DNA of 33,696 bases, taken from positions 1 through 33,696 of the forward strand of contig JAJDDR010000065.1 of assembly GCA_029260255.1 (NCBI GenBank). The letters are read 5' to 3'. The notes beneath the pieces are model-generated. The model worked only from the letters and a program-made list of their open reading frames with translations, made no database searches and had not been told where the DNA came from. The DNA comes from Phycisphaerae bacterium. GTDB taxonomy: Bacteria > Planctomycetota > Phycisphaerae > UBA1845. Positions 26,001-33,696 of the stretch are shown one piece after another (the stretch's first letter is position 1; every line of letters begins with the position of its first letter). Both the position numbers and the translations under genes were made by a program.

Positions 26001-26702
26001 GGCGTTGATCGTGCATTCGGCTACTTGGAATACGCGCACTTGGTACTCGATGTTTGCCGGATTGGTGTTGTTGAGCTGGCCGAGAATCGACGTGCCCGCA
26101 AAGGGGTTGTTGTTGTCAGCCGCGCTGACGGTGATGGGACCGCCCAGCGTGAGGGCGCTCATCTGGATGCGCTCCACAAGCACCCACTCCGCGACGCCGA
26201 GTCCGGGGATCGCGGGAACGGTCTGGCATCCGCCGACGTCCGAGACGGTTCCGGTCACATCGTTAATTGCGGGCGCAACGGCATTGATGGGAAAGAGGCT
26301 GCTGTCCTGAATCGGCGCCACCGCATCGATCAGGTCGGTACGGTCGTAGAGCACGTTGGCATAGGCGCAAGCAAGTCCGTCCAGCGGCGCGCCCACATTT
26401 GTTGCCCATATCTCTACGTAGAACGTGGACAACGGGGCGACGCGCACGGCCGACGTCGGAGGCGTTACGCCGGCGAAGCGTTCACTGCCGATTGGGGTGG
26501 CCGTCTGCTTCACGATGGGAGCGATGCGGACAATGGTCTGCGCCAGCGCCGATTCTGCGGTGACGGTGGCCAACCCGATACACAGCACGCACATCCGGAC
26601 CAATGGTCTATTCATCATCATGAGTTCATTCCAAACCAATACACGGCCGGGAGCGGTGACACCGGTCAATGCTCCGCGGCGGTCACTTCCCGGTTTGTTC
26701 AT
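23022..26702 (-). CDS. Large secreted Cys-rich repeat protein with a C-terminal dockerin-like pair
   Basis: Up to 1226 residues. Order: signal peptide (core [19 protein letters not shown]); an N-terminal domain starting [11 protein letters not shown]; about twelve tandem 52-residue Cys-rich units ([14 protein letters not shown]...C...[15 protein letters not shown]...GCQ); a second domain starting [11 protein letters not shown] that resembles the first; two EF-hand/dockerin-like motifs ([17 protein letters not shown] and [17 protein letters not shown]); and a charged tail. Likely extracellular, disulphide-rich and calcium-binding. The ATG at 26702 has GGGAG upstream and overlaps the stop of the preceding small ORF (ATGA). 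An alternative ATG at 26621 gives a more usual signal-peptide length. No sorting signal or membrane anchor ends the protein. Confidence 0.83.
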   Translation of the reverse strand: MNKPGSDRRGALTGVTAPGRVLVWNELMMMNRPLVRMCVLCIGLATVTAESALAQTIVRIAPIVKQTATPIGSERFAGVTPPTSAVRVAPLSTFYVEIWATNVGAPLDGLACAYANVLYDRTDLIDAVAPIQDSSLFPINAVAPAINDVTGTVSDVGGCQTVPAIPGLGVAEWVLVERIQMSALTLGGPITVSAADNNNPFAGTSILGQLNNTNPANIEYQVRVFQVAECTINADCGDGVACTIDTCTAGVCTNAPTNSLCDDTLFCNGVETCSALLDCQAGTPPTLTDGVICTDDTCDELLDVIVHTVNNANCDDTLFCNGAETCDALLDCQAGTNPCPGQLCDDIANVCVDCLLNSDCDDGLFCNGAETCVGGLCNAGVAVACGDAVACTVDTCDEVADLCVNTPTDALCSNGQFCDGVETCDALLGCQIATPVNCNDGVACTTGDSCDEINDICVNTPNNTLCNNALFCDGVETCDPVLGCQAGAAVTCDDAVVCTVDTCDEINDLCLNIATDGLCDDGLFCDGVETCDPVLDCQAGTPLTCDDLVGCTVDSCDELINVCVNTPIDVLCNNTQFCDGVETCDALLDCQAGVPVNCSDGVACTTDACDEVNDVCVSTPNNAACNNGLFCDGVETCDAVLGCQASTFTCDDGVACTLDTCNEVAGSCVFTPVPGCQTCVNPIDCTDTIACTQEACVAGVCIITPNDQLCGNGVFCDGVETCDLVAGCQLGTPVICDDGVGCTLDTCDEFSATCVSTANNALCDNGQFCDGTETCDTITGCLAGTTPCNDGIACTIDACNEMIDTCVPVPIDSVCNNALYCDGLEVCHPLFGCEPGVAPCDDGLSCSLDTCNENTGDCTNTLVDALCDDGDILNGQEFCDPNLDCQPGQPLDLIRIAAVVRQLPSGLDITTGAPPAGDDALQEAAPFVVELWAQQLQDPANPPLFGLCCVFADLDFSSGLMSCSNVVPSPQFSSFASGSCGTSLVNEIGGCTVTPPLGVTPQWVRVATVNMTADVPGFGNTIATLPAGTANSICQYGSVPVAQIQYVPTGTFRIGNPCMYDLDGDDCIGPGDMAFFAPCWLTTNADPEWNTFNCGASDFDCSGSVDPGDLAFFASGWLKCCDDPSIVFPPLPCGVAAGQALPPADRKTVESFGLTYPEDVDTNDKPVAGDTALDRTRNNRGGVKGVGEASSPTRAIPEDAIQTSTGSVREEAGGLRRETSAAGVRR
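24035..26018 (-). repeat. Tandem Cys-rich protein repeats, about 156 bases per unit
   Basis: About twelve imperfect units of roughly 52 codons. Each holds the core C.DGVACT.D.CDE....C and the core LC.N..FCDG.ETCD...GC. The central units are the most alike, down to the DNA level (repeated GTTTCGACGCCGTCGCAGAA-type blocks on the plus strand), which points to recent internal duplication. The plus-strand ORFs at 23617-25680 are shadows. Confidence 0.85.
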
Positions 26703-27193
26703 TTCCCTGCTCCCAACGATTGACTCCGTCCGGTGTTCGGGGATAGATCGGCTCTATCGACCGGCGGAGCAGAATACACTTCCAATGATTGCACGCGAAC
26801 CGTCACGCTGCCGAATGCAACGATCGACGGGTCGAGGCTCTCGTCCAAACCGACCACAGCGAGTTCGGTGGAGCGACTGCCGGCTCGCTCGAGCGCGATC
26901 TTGAGTTTCCGCGCGCGACGTGTCGGCATTTCGATCATCGCGATTCTAGCACTACCGGCGCCGCTGGGCGGCGCCGGGTGGTTGTTGAGCGTGTCCGCGC
27001 AGACCTCGTTGATTTCATCACTCCAGTCGTCCTGGCACGCGACGCCGTCGACGATGCTCGACACGCCACCTTCACAGTCGAGATCCGCGGTGCGCTGCGC
27101 AAGGCACCGATGGGCGGCCGAGCCTACGAGCCAAGCGAAGAGACTCAAGCGAAGGACGGCCCGTCGGTCGAACCACAGTACGAGTGCGATCAT
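26699..27193 (-). CDS. Small secreted protein with one degenerate copy of the Cys-rich repeat
   Basis: A protein of about 164 residues from the ATG at 27193, which has AGAAGGG 5 bases upstream; the track start at 27241 is less likely. It begins with a signal peptide (RRAVLRLSLFAWLVGSAAHRCLAQ). The next part, VDGVACQDDWSDEINEVCADTLNN, clearly matches a repeat unit of the downstream protein (for example [24 protein letters not shown]), but one Cys of the unit is lost. The remaining 100 residues are unrecognised. Its stop overlaps the ATG of the downstream protein (ATGA), so the two are probably translationally coupled. It could be a decayed or shuffled relic of a larger paralogue. Confidence 0.6.
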   Translation of the reverse strand: MIALVLWFDRRAVLRLSLFAWLVGSAAHRCLAQRTADLDCEGGVSSIVDGVACQDDWSDEINEVCADTLNNHPAPPSGAGSARIAMIEMPTRRARKLKIALERAGSRSTELAVVGLDESLDPSIVAFGSVTVRVQSLEVYSAPPVDRADLSPNTGRSQSLGAGK

Positions 27194-27689
27194 GCAAACC
27201 CTTCTCTTCGGCCGTTGGCATGGCGCGCCGCACTTACCCATGTCGGTGTCGCGGGCGTCGTGTTGCCGGGGTCAAGCGTCGCTAGCCACAAGTACGATCA
27301 CTGTGAATTCGAGCCGACGGTCGCTCCCCACCAAGTGCGACCGCATGCAGAGTGATTGTGTAGGACGCTTTTCCTCTTACCCGCCCAGTCCTGGCGCACA
27401 CCCAGCATGCCAATCGTGAACCGACGGATACCAATACGCGGGGAGGCTTCTTTCGCACTTCCTCGCCAGGAACCAAATATATCGAACCTGCGTCGATCTT
27501 TCAAGTCATGCATGACCAATGTCTATAATCGTTAAGTTCTTTTTTGGTAGTAGTTTACAGTTTTGCTTTGTGCCGGTTCGGAACGCCCACGTGTTGTGCA
27601 TGCTTATGGGGCCGAAATCGCAGCCTGCTACGCCCCTGAGCAAGGGGCACACCAACGCCTCCGCGGATGGAGCGACGAGGCCTTCTTGC
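27194..27689. other. Gene-free interval of about 500 bases
   Basis: I find no credible gene here. The interval contains an AT-rich patch at about 27470-27560, with a TATAAT on the plus strand at 27524-27529, and a hairpin GCCCCT-GAGCA-AGGGGC at 27632-27648 just beyond the stop of the leftward glycosyltransferase gene. The hairpin has no T run and is at best a weak terminator. The promoter of the leftward repeat-protein pair is expected in this interval but is not identifiable. Confidence 0.45.
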
Positions 27690-29120
27690 TCAGGCGGATG
27701 CGAAGTGCGCGTTGACCCGCCCCGGCTCCCGGCCGAGTCGGGACTTTAGCGTCATTTTGATTTGGAGCAATCCTTGAAGACCGACTTCACACCGCCGCTC
27801 TACGGTCATTGGGACGACAACGGGAGGCGTGCCCGTCGCGCGGGCGACCGCGCCGCACCAGCGATGCGCGAAGTCAAGATCCGTGCTCGGACGATGATCG
27901 AGGTGCCGTAGTACTTCTTCAACATGCAAGAACGAATCGCGGCGAACCAGGACGCATCCGAGGTCCACCGACGCGACGGAGAAGGGCTCTTTCAACTGCG
28001 GCAGCTTGATGTTCTGCGGGGCGACGAACGCGCCGCTTACCGGGTCGGGTCGCCAATATGACCAGCAGATTCTGCCATCGATCAGGTTCCGCGTAAGCGC
28101 GGACACGATCGGCGCATCGACGGACGCCAGCAAGCCCAAGACCGCGCCGTGAGGGACAATGTCGTCACCGATTACGAGCACGCGCTGGAACCGCGGATCG
28201 AGGCTCCTGATCCGCGCCGCGATATCAACGAAACAGCCGCGGACCGTGTCCGAGTGTACCTTTTCGATCTGGATACGGTCGCCGCATTCGCGCTCCCATT
28301 CTTGCAGGCGCTCGACCAATTGCATTCCGAGCCAGCCGGTACGCGGGACGCGTACGGCGACGAACACGGGGCTTGAATCATCGGGCGCCTGCAGCCGTGG
28401 CCACGGCGACACCGGAATGCGGTCGCTGTACAGCAGATCGAGATGGGTCAGATCGATCTGCTTGAGATGGTCCGCGACGACATGCTGGTCGACGGCGATC
28501 TCAAAACCCGCGCGGCGCGCCTTGCGAAAGAAGTAGACGTCCTCGCCGATCACCTCGCCCTCGAATTGCCCGACGAACGAACACCACGGCCGGTCGATTT
28601 GCTCGAACACCTCTCGCTGGATCAGGCACAACCCCAGTCCGGTGGCGTCGCACGTGAACAACCCCGGCGGAAAATCATCCGGGTCCATGCGTCGATAGCC
28701 CGCATCCGGCCTCTCGGGCGCGACGGCCGTTCCGCGCAGCGCCGGATCGTCATGCACCATGATGTTCGTCCCGACGGTTACTCCGCGTTCTTCATCCGGC
28801 GGACCGTAGCGTCGATGCAAGGTCGGGACGGGCGCGCAGACGATCGGCACACGGTGCGCCAGGAGCCGATCCAATGTGTCAGGTTGGGTCGTGACGTCGG
28901 TGTCGACGAACAGCAGGTGCGTCCACTCGGGGCAGTTCACGAAGCGCTCGATCAGCGCGTTTCGACAGCGGTCGTGCGGATGGTCGTTGTCCCACCAGAA
29001 GGCGACCCGCTCGGCGCCACAAGTCGCTGCCATCATCGCTCGCGAGGATTCCGCGCACGCTTGGTGCATCGAGCCTGTCGAAGGGACTGCTACCACGACA
29101 CGAGGTTGACGGTGATCCAT
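27690..29120 (-). CDS. Tandem two-domain glycosyltransferase-like protein (GT-A fold)
   Basis: A 476-residue cytoplasmic-looking protein. The first half starts RVVVAVPSTGSMHQACAESSRAMM and has NDHPHDRCRNALIERFV, THLLFVDTDVTTQ with a DTD motif near residues 72-74, PIVCAPVPT, and GLGLCLIQREVFEQI...GEDVYFFRKARRAG, the usual pattern of small family-2-like transferases that read a sugar nucleotide via an acidic motif. The second half repeats the plan: VFVAVRVPRTGWLGMQLVERLQ, RVLVIGDDIVPH near 318-320, PIVSALTRNLIDGRICW, SVASVDLGCVLVRRDSF...TDLDFAHRW. So the protein looks like a fused duplication. The acceptor and donor are unknown. There is no signal peptide or membrane helix. Neighbours are secreted proteins. 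Confidence 0.72.
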   Translation of the reverse strand: MDHRQPRVVVAVPSTGSMHQACAESSRAMMAATCGAERVAFWWDNDHPHDRCRNALIERFVNCPEWTHLLFVDTDVTTQPDTLDRLLAHRVPIVCAPVPTLHRRYGPPDEERGVTVGTNIMVHDDPALRGTAVAPERPDAGYRRMDPDDFPPGLFTCDATGLGLCLIQREVFEQIDRPWCSFVGQFEGEVIGEDVYFFRKARRAGFEIAVDQHVVADHLKQIDLTHLDLLYSDRIPVSPWPRLQAPDDSSPVFVAVRVPRTGWLGMQLVERLQEWERECGDRIQIEKVHSDTVRGCFVDIAARIRSLDPRFQRVLVIGDDIVPHGAVLGLLASVDAPIVSALTRNLIDGRICWSYWRPDPVSGAFVAPQNIKLPQLKEPFSVASVDLGCVLVRRDSFLHVEEVLRHLDHRPSTDLDFAHRWCGAVARATGTPPVVVPMTVERRCEVGLQGLLQIKMTLKSRLGREPGRVNAHFASA

Positions 29121-29441
29121 GAGCTGGTTCCAGAGGCTAATCCGCAGGCGGTTCCAAGGAGATTATCGGTAGCCGATCGGTCGAGCACGATGAAAACGAT
29201 GCCCCCCCAATTGTTCTCAATGATGGACAACGTGTTAGAACGGCAGGTCTTTGAAAGCGGATGGGCCGTCAGGACCGCGCCGGTGCGTCAGTCGGACCGT
29301 CACGCGACTCTCCCGCTCCCTCGGCTGCATTCGCGGGGTAGCCGAATCTCCAGACGGCGCTACAATCTCCACGTGCAATGACGTGCGGAGTTGGTCGGGG
29401 TCCGGCCGCCGGGAGGCCGATCGAGTGGGGTGATTCTCGTA
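29121..29441. other. Divergent intergenic region of about 320 bases
   Basis: This region lies between the leftward glycosyltransferase gene and the rightward ASPIC lipoprotein gene and should hold both promoters. On the plus strand a TACAAT at 29361-29366 lies 76 bases before the lipoprotein ATG, preceded by GC-rich sequence without a clear -35. I see no gene; the ORFs in the track run through from the shadow frames. Confidence 0.4.
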
Positions 29442-31991
29442 ATGACTCGTAGAGGTTTCCATGCGGGCGTGCCGCTGGGTCTGGGTGCGGTACTCGCTTG
29501 CGCCGGTTGTTCGAAGTCAGAGAAGTCAGAAGGGAAAGTGGGCGGGAGCCGCAGCCTGGAGGAACCGGCCAAGGCGTTTGTTGACGTGACCGCTGCGGCG
29601 GGCATCGTTCACGAGCACCACAAGCCGCAACTCGACGCGAAGCTCGACAACATCAACGCATGGGTCGCCAGCGTCGGTGCGGCCGCGTGCGCCGGCGATT
29701 TCGACAACGACGGCTGGATCGATCTGTACGTCGTAGACTCGCGAAAGGGAACGCCCAACCACCTCTACCGCAATCGCGGAGATGGAACGTTCACCGACGT
29801 TGCTGGACCCGCGGGAGTTTCCGATCTCAACGGCGATCACGGCACGAGCATGGACTGCGTCTGGGGCGACTACGACAACGATGGTCTGAGCGATCTTTAC
29901 GTTGTGCGGTGGGGCAACGACGTGTTGCTTCGCAACAACGGTGACGGCACGTTTTCAGATGTGACCGACATGCACTTTCACAGGCGCGACGGGTCGCCGG
30001 GAATCGACTGGGCGAATGGCAACGCCGCCATTTTCTTTGACTACGACCGAGACGGTCGGCTCGACATCTACGTCGGCAACTACTTCGACGAGATCGACCT
30101 GTGGCATCTCGACAGCACGCGCATCATGCACGAGGACTTCGAGCGTGCCCGCAACGGCGGCAACAACTACCTCTACCGCCAGGAGGCTGACGGCACGTTC
30201 GTTGAGGTGGCGGCTTCGCTCGGGCTTGACGATCCGGGCTGGACGCTGGCCGTCGGGTCGGCGGACGTGAACAACGACGGATGGCCCGATTTGTATTGCG
30301 CCGACGACTTCGGTCCGGATCAGCTCTTCTACAACAACGGCGACGGGACATTCGCCAACGTGTCGAACGACGCCATCGGGTTTGACACGAAGAAAGGCAT
30401 GAACATCGACTTCGGCGACTTCAACAACGACGGCTGGCTGGACGGTTACGTCGCCAACATCACCACGGCGGAGTACCTCCAGGAGGGGAACATGCTGTGG
30501 CACAACAACGGTCCCAACGCGGATGGGCTGGTCACTTTCACGGATATCTCGACTGAAACGGGAACGTACAACGGCGGCTGGGGTTGGGGCGCGAAATTCT
30601 TCGACTATGACAACGACGCCGACCTCGATCTGCTGGCGGTGAACGGTTTCATCAGCGCCGGCGCCGGCAACTACTGGTTCGACCTGGCGTCGTGGACGGT
30701 GCTGGGGGAGGACGCGGCCGAGGCGCGGAACTGGCCGACCATCGGAGATCGCTCGTTCTCCGGGTACGAGCCGTTCCGTTTCTGGCGGAACGACGGATTC
30801 GATGCCTTCACGCAGCGTGCTCGAGAGGTCGGACTCGACAGCGATCGCGACGGGCGCGGCGTGGTCTGCTTCGACTACGACAACGACGGCGATGTGGATC
30901 TGTTTGTTGCCAACCAGGACCAGGCGCCGCAACTGTTCCGCAACGACTCCAAGAACGCGAACCACCGTCTGACCGTCGTCCTTCAGATCGACTCCGCCAC
31001 CGAGGTGAACCGGGACGGCATCGGTACGCGTGTCACGCTGGTCAACGACAGCGGCTCACAGATTCGCGAACGCGACGGCGGGAACGGCTACTGTGGACAG
31101 AGTGACCCGCGATTGCACTTCGGTCTGGGCGCGGAAAGTGCGGCCAAGCTGATCGAGATACGCTGGCCTGACGGCGGGCTGCAGTACCTTGAGAACATCC
31201 CCGCCGATCAGATTCTGACGATCAGGCAGGATCCCGCGCAGTACGTCGCCCAGTCGATGGTGCAGATCGCCAGCCCCAAGTCGCGGGTTCGGTCGCGGCA
31301 GACGAAGAAGATCGATGCTTCCCCGGAGGAAATCGAGCGTTTTCTGTCGCGTCTTGAGTCGGAGATCGCAACGAAACCGGAGCAGTACGCGATGTCCGAC
31401 GCCTATCGTGCCAAGTGCGTTGCGTGGGATAAGCACGATCGATCGATCGACTTCTTCGCGAAGTTGTCCAAGGACCACCCCGACGCACTCCAGCCGCGCG
31501 TATCGCTGGCGGGGGCTTATGTGGACAAGATCCCAACGTGCGGCGGGCTCGCCGCCGTCGTGAGCAAGGGCACGCTCGCCAACAAGGCCCTTGACGTGCT
31601 CAACGCCGCCCTCGAGCGGCACGGCTCTTCATGGGTCGTTCACTACGCGCGCGGGATGAACCACCTCCATTGGCCACGCATGCTGAGACACTCGGGCGAC
31701 GCCATCGCGGATTTCGAGCGCTGCCTTAACATGCAGAAGTCCGGCGGCAAGAAGGAACCCTATCATGAGCGGTTGTGCGTCGCGCTCGGCGACGCGCATT
31801 CGAAGAACAAGAGTTACTCAGCCGCCCGGAAGGTCTGGCGCGACGGCTTGGCCGCGTTTCCCGACTCCGAGGAACTGAAGACCCGACTGGCGATCAAGGA
31901 CGATGGCGCGCTCGACAGGTTTGTCATGGAGGCCCGCAGTCTGGATAAGCCCATCGACACGAGCTTCGCCTTCCTGGAGCGCGAGCGGTAG
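29442..31991 (+). CDS. ASPIC/UnbV FG-GAP repeat lipoprotein with a TPR-like C-terminus
   Basis: An 849-residue predicted exported protein. The N-terminus MTRRGFHAGVPLGLGAVLACAGC looks like a lipoprotein signal with the lipid-bearing Cys near residue 23. Residues about 45-500 contain repeated calcium-binding FG-GAP/VCBS motifs (DFDNDGWIDLYVV, DYDNDGLSDLYVV, DYDRDGRLDIYVG, DYDNDGDVDLFVA), a beta-propeller. Residues about 505-590 match the ASPIC/UnbV domain (GIGTRVTLVNDSG...GNGYCGQSDPRLHFGLG...IRWPDGGLQ). The last 200 residues are helical and TPR-like. The start has GGGGTGA 9 bases upstream; the track start at 29391 is too early. Proteins of this type are abundant in planctomycetes; the ligand is unknown. 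Confidence 0.87.
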   Translation: MTRRGFHAGVPLGLGAVLACAGCSKSEKSEGKVGGSRSLEEPAKAFVDVTAAAGIVHEHHKPQLDAKLDNINAWVASVGAAACAGDFDNDGWIDLYVVDSRKGTPNHLYRNRGDGTFTDVAGPAGVSDLNGDHGTSMDCVWGDYDNDGLSDLYVVRWGNDVLLRNNGDGTFSDVTDMHFHRRDGSPGIDWANGNAAIFFDYDRDGRLDIYVGNYFDEIDLWHLDSTRIMHEDFERARNGGNNYLYRQEADGTFVEVAASLGLDDPGWTLAVGSADVNNDGWPDLYCADDFGPDQLFYNNGDGTFANVSNDAIGFDTKKGMNIDFGDFNNDGWLDGYVANITTAEYLQEGNMLWHNNGPNADGLVTFTDISTETGTYNGGWGWGAKFFDYDNDADLDLLAVNGFISAGAGNYWFDLASWTVLGEDAAEARNWPTIGDRSFSGYEPFRFWRNDGFDAFTQRAREVGLDSDRDGRGVVCFDYDNDGDVDLFVANQDQAPQLFRNDSKNANHRLTVVLQIDSATEVNRDGIGTRVTLVNDSGSQIRERDGGNGYCGQSDPRLHFGLGAESAAKLIEIRWPDGGLQYLENIPADQILTIRQDPAQYVAQSMVQIASPKSRVRSRQTKKIDASPEEIERFLSRLESEIATKPEQYAMSDAYRAKCVAWDKHDRSIDFFAKLSKDHPDALQPRVSLAGAYVDKIPTCGGLAAVVSKGTLANKALDVLNAALERHGSSWVVHYARGMNHLHWPRMLRHSGDAIADFERCLNMQKSGGKKEPYHERLCVALGDAHSKNKSYSAARKVWRDGLAAFPDSEELKTRLAIKDDGALDRFVMEARSLDKPIDTSFAFLERER

Positions 31992-32015
31992 GCCTCGCTC
32001 GCTTCATCGCGAGGC
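31992..32015 (+). terminator. Hairpin directly after the ASPIC lipoprotein stop
   Basis: A perfect 7-base stem, GCCTCGC/GCGAGGC, with a 10-base loop begins on the base after the stop codon. No T run follows, so it may act as an mRNA 3' stabiliser instead of a terminator. The rest of the gap to 32262 holds only the candidate promoter of the next gene. Confidence 0.3.
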
Positions 32016-32183
32016 GCTGTGCTTGATTCTGAAAGTCGCTCCCCACTGTTTCGGGGCTCCACCGCGGGGGTGGCCTCCCGCCGAGTTACCGCGTTCCACC
32101 TCATTTCGGCCGTGCAGGAGTGTCTGCGGGAAACTCTCGTAGCTCCCCCGCGCCGCCACGGTGACGCTTTTCTCCAGAAATGT

Positions 32184-32211
32184 TTGGTTTTTGTTAGCCA
32201 TACAGTACGAT
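32184..32211 (+). promoter_or_regulatory. Possible promoter for the TcmP gene
   Basis: TTGGTT (4/6) and TACGAT (4/6) are spaced by 16 bases in a locally AT-rich stretch, about 50 bases before the TcmP ATG. The match is modest. Its position, in the only AT-rich part of this gap, is the main argument. Confidence 0.28.
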
Positions 32212-32262
32212 TGCGGTAACATTGGTGCATGGGGATTGCGAACCACGAGATTGGATTCTGCC

Positions 32263-33150
32263 ATGACAAAACACCAGTTCGGCGGCGATTGGACCGCGGA
32301 GAAACTCAATCGCGTTCGGAAGTACTTGGAAGCCTACACGCTGATCTTCACGCGCAACCCACAGGCGCGGTCCTTCACAACGATTTATGTGGATGCCTTT
32401 GCGGGGACGGGCCACCGCGTCGACTCGGCTGGAGACACCGCCTCGGGGGGACTCTTCGATTCTGTCGAGAGCGCGGATGCCGAAGCATACAAGAAAGGAA
32501 GCGCGCGAATCGCGCTCGAAGTAGAGCCGGGTTTTAATCGCTATCTCTTCATGGAACACGGTGCAGGTCACGTGAAGGAACTGACCGCCTTGGTCAAGAC
32601 GTTTTCCAACAAGGAAGGATCGGTCGATATCAGACGGGGAGATGCCAATGACCTCCTGGAGCAGTGGTGTACCGAAACGGATTGGCGACGCCACCGTGCC
32701 GTTGTCTTTCTAGACCCGTACGGTATGCAAGTTCGTTGGACGCTTCTCGAAACCATCGCAAGAACGCAAGCGATTGACTTGTGGCTGCTCTTCCCGCTCG
32801 GGATGGCCGTGAATCGGTTACTGACCAAACATGGACCACCTCCACCCTTGTGGGCTGAGAGGCTGACAGAGACGTTTGGAACGGCCGAATGGGAGCCAGC
32901 GTTTTATCGCAAACAGAACCAGCTGGATCTGTTCGACGTTGGGGGCAGCGAAGAGAAGTCGGCGACCTTCGACTCCATCGCCGAGTTCTTTGTGAACAGG
33001 CTGAAGTCAATCTTCACGCAGGTTGCCGAGAAGCCGCTGCGGTTGCACAACTCGACGTACACACCTATATACTTGCTGTGTTTCGCGGCCGGGAACCCCA
33101 AAGGAGCCTCAACAGCGGTGCGAATCGCTAACGATCTTCTGAAGCCATAG
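32263..33150 (+). CDS. tcmP: Three-Cys-motif partner protein TcmP
   Basis: A 295-residue protein with the TcmP family pattern: HQFGGDWTAEKLNRVRKYLEAYTLIF at the start, YVDAFAGTG near 42-50, RRGDANDLL, VVFLDPYGMQVRW, WLLFPLGMAVNRLL, and a C-terminal YLLCFAAGNPKGA. The DAFAGTG and FLDPYG segments resemble a methyltransferase-like nucleotide-binding fold. The family is defined by adjacency to a gene for a three-Cys-motif (Gp37/Gp68-like) protein, and that gene follows here after 18 bases. The biochemical role is not established; defence or nucleic acid modification has been suggested by context elsewhere and is only inference here. The ATG at 32263 is preferred over the track start at 32161 because it gives the family N-terminus. 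Confidence 0.85.
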   Translation: MTKHQFGGDWTAEKLNRVRKYLEAYTLIFTRNPQARSFTTIYVDAFAGTGHRVDSAGDTASGGLFDSVESADAEAYKKGSARIALEVEPGFNRYLFMEHGAGHVKELTALVKTFSNKEGSVDIRRGDANDLLEQWCTETDWRRHRAVVFLDPYGMQVRWTLLETIARTQAIDLWLLFPLGMAVNRLLTKHGPPPPLWAERLTETFGTAEWEPAFYRKQNQLDLFDVGGSEEKSATFDSIAEFFVNRLKSIFTQVAEKPLRLHNSTYTPIYLLCFAAGNPKGASTAVRIANDLLKP

Positions 33151-33168
33151 AGAGGTGATTGAGCGCCC

Positions 33169-33696
33169 ATGTCCAAGATCGAATGGACGGAAATGACCTG
33201 GAATCCGGTCACCGGTTGCTCCAAGGTGAGCGAGGGGTGTCGCCACTGTTACGCCGAACGCATGGCCCGTCGCCTCAAGGCGATGGGCAACGCGCGGTAC
33301 GCCAACGAGTTTCGCGTGACGTTACACCACGACCTCGTCGATGTCCCACGCCGCTTCAAACGGCCGCGCGTAGTGTTTGTCAACTCGATGAGCGATTTGT
33401 TTCACGAGGACGTTCCCGTTTCCTTCATCCAACAAGTATTCCGAACGATGGAGCAGTGTCCCCAACACACTTTTCAGATCTTGACCAAGCGCAGCGGTCG
33501 TCTCAGCCAGTTGGCAGCTGGGTTGCCGTGGCCGAACAACGTGTGGATGGGCGTAAGCGTTGAAGACACGCGGGCCGCGTTCCGCATCGCCGATCTCAAG
33601 ACAATCCCCGCCGCGGTCAGGTTCCTATCCTGCGAGCCTCTCATTGGACCGCTTGACGACCTTGAACTCGACGGAGTTGACTGGGTTATCGTCGGA
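33169..33696 (+). CDS. Three-Cys-motif protein of the phage Gp37/Gp68 (DUF5131) family, 5' part (runs off the right edge)
   Basis: Only the first 176 codons are present, so the ORF track shows just a shadow. The N-terminus [35 protein letters not shown] is the family signature, with Cys17, Cys24 and Cys27 in the CX6CX2C motif that looks like a radical-SAM-type iron-sulphur site. Further motifs are [37 protein letters not shown] and [12 protein letters not shown], which are typical of this family and resemble a TIM-barrel radical SAM relative. The ATG has GAGGTGAT about 11 bases upstream. It is clearly in an operon with tcmP. Confidence 0.88.
   Translation, partial: MSKIEWTEMTWNPVTGCSKVSEGCRHCYAERMARRLKAMGNARYANEFRVTLHHDLVDVPRRFKRPRVVFVNSMSDLFHEDVPVSFIQQVFRTMEQCPQHTFQILTKRSGRLSQLAAGLPWPNNVWMGVSVEDTRAAFRIADLKTIPAAVRFLSCEPLIGPLDDLELDGVDWVIVG

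Noticed and set aside
23617-26723. Long plus-strand ORFs (321, 379, 348 residues) over the repeat region, and the periodic repeats as a CRISPR array
   Set aside because: The ORFs are shadows of the Cys-rich protein. The period of about 156 bases is diverged, has no constant short repeat with unique spacers, and is in frame with a protein.
27524-27529. TATAAT on the plus strand as a promoter of a rightward gene
   Set aside because: No rightward gene follows; the next plus-strand frame is antisense to the glycosyltransferase gene, and no -35 is visible.
28443-29381. 312-residue plus-strand ORF
   Set aside because: Antisense to the glycosyltransferase-like gene, with no recognisable domain.
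29955-30965. 336-residue minus-strand ORF rich in Val
   Set aside because: Shadow of the FG-GAP repeats; Val and Glu richness mirrors the Asp and Asn codons of the real gene.
32004-32309. 101-residue minus-strand ORF in the gap before tcmP
   Set aside because: It overlaps the tcmP start and candidate promoter and shows no domain or signal; treated as chance.

Overview
This is a GC-rich bacterial chromosome segment around the replication initiation genes. It most probably comes from a planctomycete, with Phycisphaerae-like lineages the best guess. The lineage rests on several sequence traits, not on a search: a secreted protein with paired dockerin/EF-hand-like motifs next to a large Cys-rich repeat array, a Ser-Asp-repeat secreted protein with a Myxococcus-type Cys-rich motif, an ASPIC/UnbV FG-GAP lipoprotein, and dispersed rather than clustered cell-wall genes.

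Layout. (1) 1-2.4 kb, leftward: dnaA then partial dnaN, separated by an AT-richer spacer with one perfect and one near-perfect DnaA box, a candidate oriC. (2) 2.5-5.8 kb, leftward: a polytopic membrane protein with a C-terminal TPR region, a good hairpin terminator, and the Ser-Asp-repeat protein. (3) 6.3-10.6 kb, leftward: a CNNM/CBS membrane protein, a small lipoprotein, murD and pyrF (overlapping). (4) 10.7-19.0 kb, rightward: rsgA, cdsA, a PhoH-family ATPase (ybeZ), a PgpH-type HD phosphodiesterase, ybeY, a nitrilase-like protein lacking catalytic residues, and a CorC/HlyC protein. This is a ribosome-maturation, membrane-lipid and c-di-AMP set. (5) 19.0-20.5 kb, leftward: an exosortase/archaeosortase-family protein and an overlapping polytopic partner. 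(6) 20.7-23.0 kb, rightward: nadA, a decayed hpt (hypoxanthine phosphoribosyltransferase), and a bacterial PH-domain membrane protein. (7) 23.0-27.2 kb, leftward: a 1226-codon Cys-rich repeat/dockerin protein and, directly upstream, a small secreted ORF carrying a single decayed copy of the same repeat. (8) 27.7-29.1 kb, leftward: a tandem two-domain glycosyltransferase-like protein. (9) 29.4-32.0 kb, rightward: an ASPIC/UnbV lipoprotein with a TPR-like tail. (10) 32.2 kb to the end, rightward: a TcmP (three-Cys-motif partner) gene followed by the start of its Gp37/Gp68-like three-Cys partner.

Most of the window is housekeeping. The least understood parts are the TcmP/three-Cys pair at the right edge, the exosortase pair without an obvious substrate in the window, the repeat-protein locus at 23-27 kb, and the broken hpt gene. 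No tRNA, rRNA, CRISPR array, transposase or integrase was recognised.
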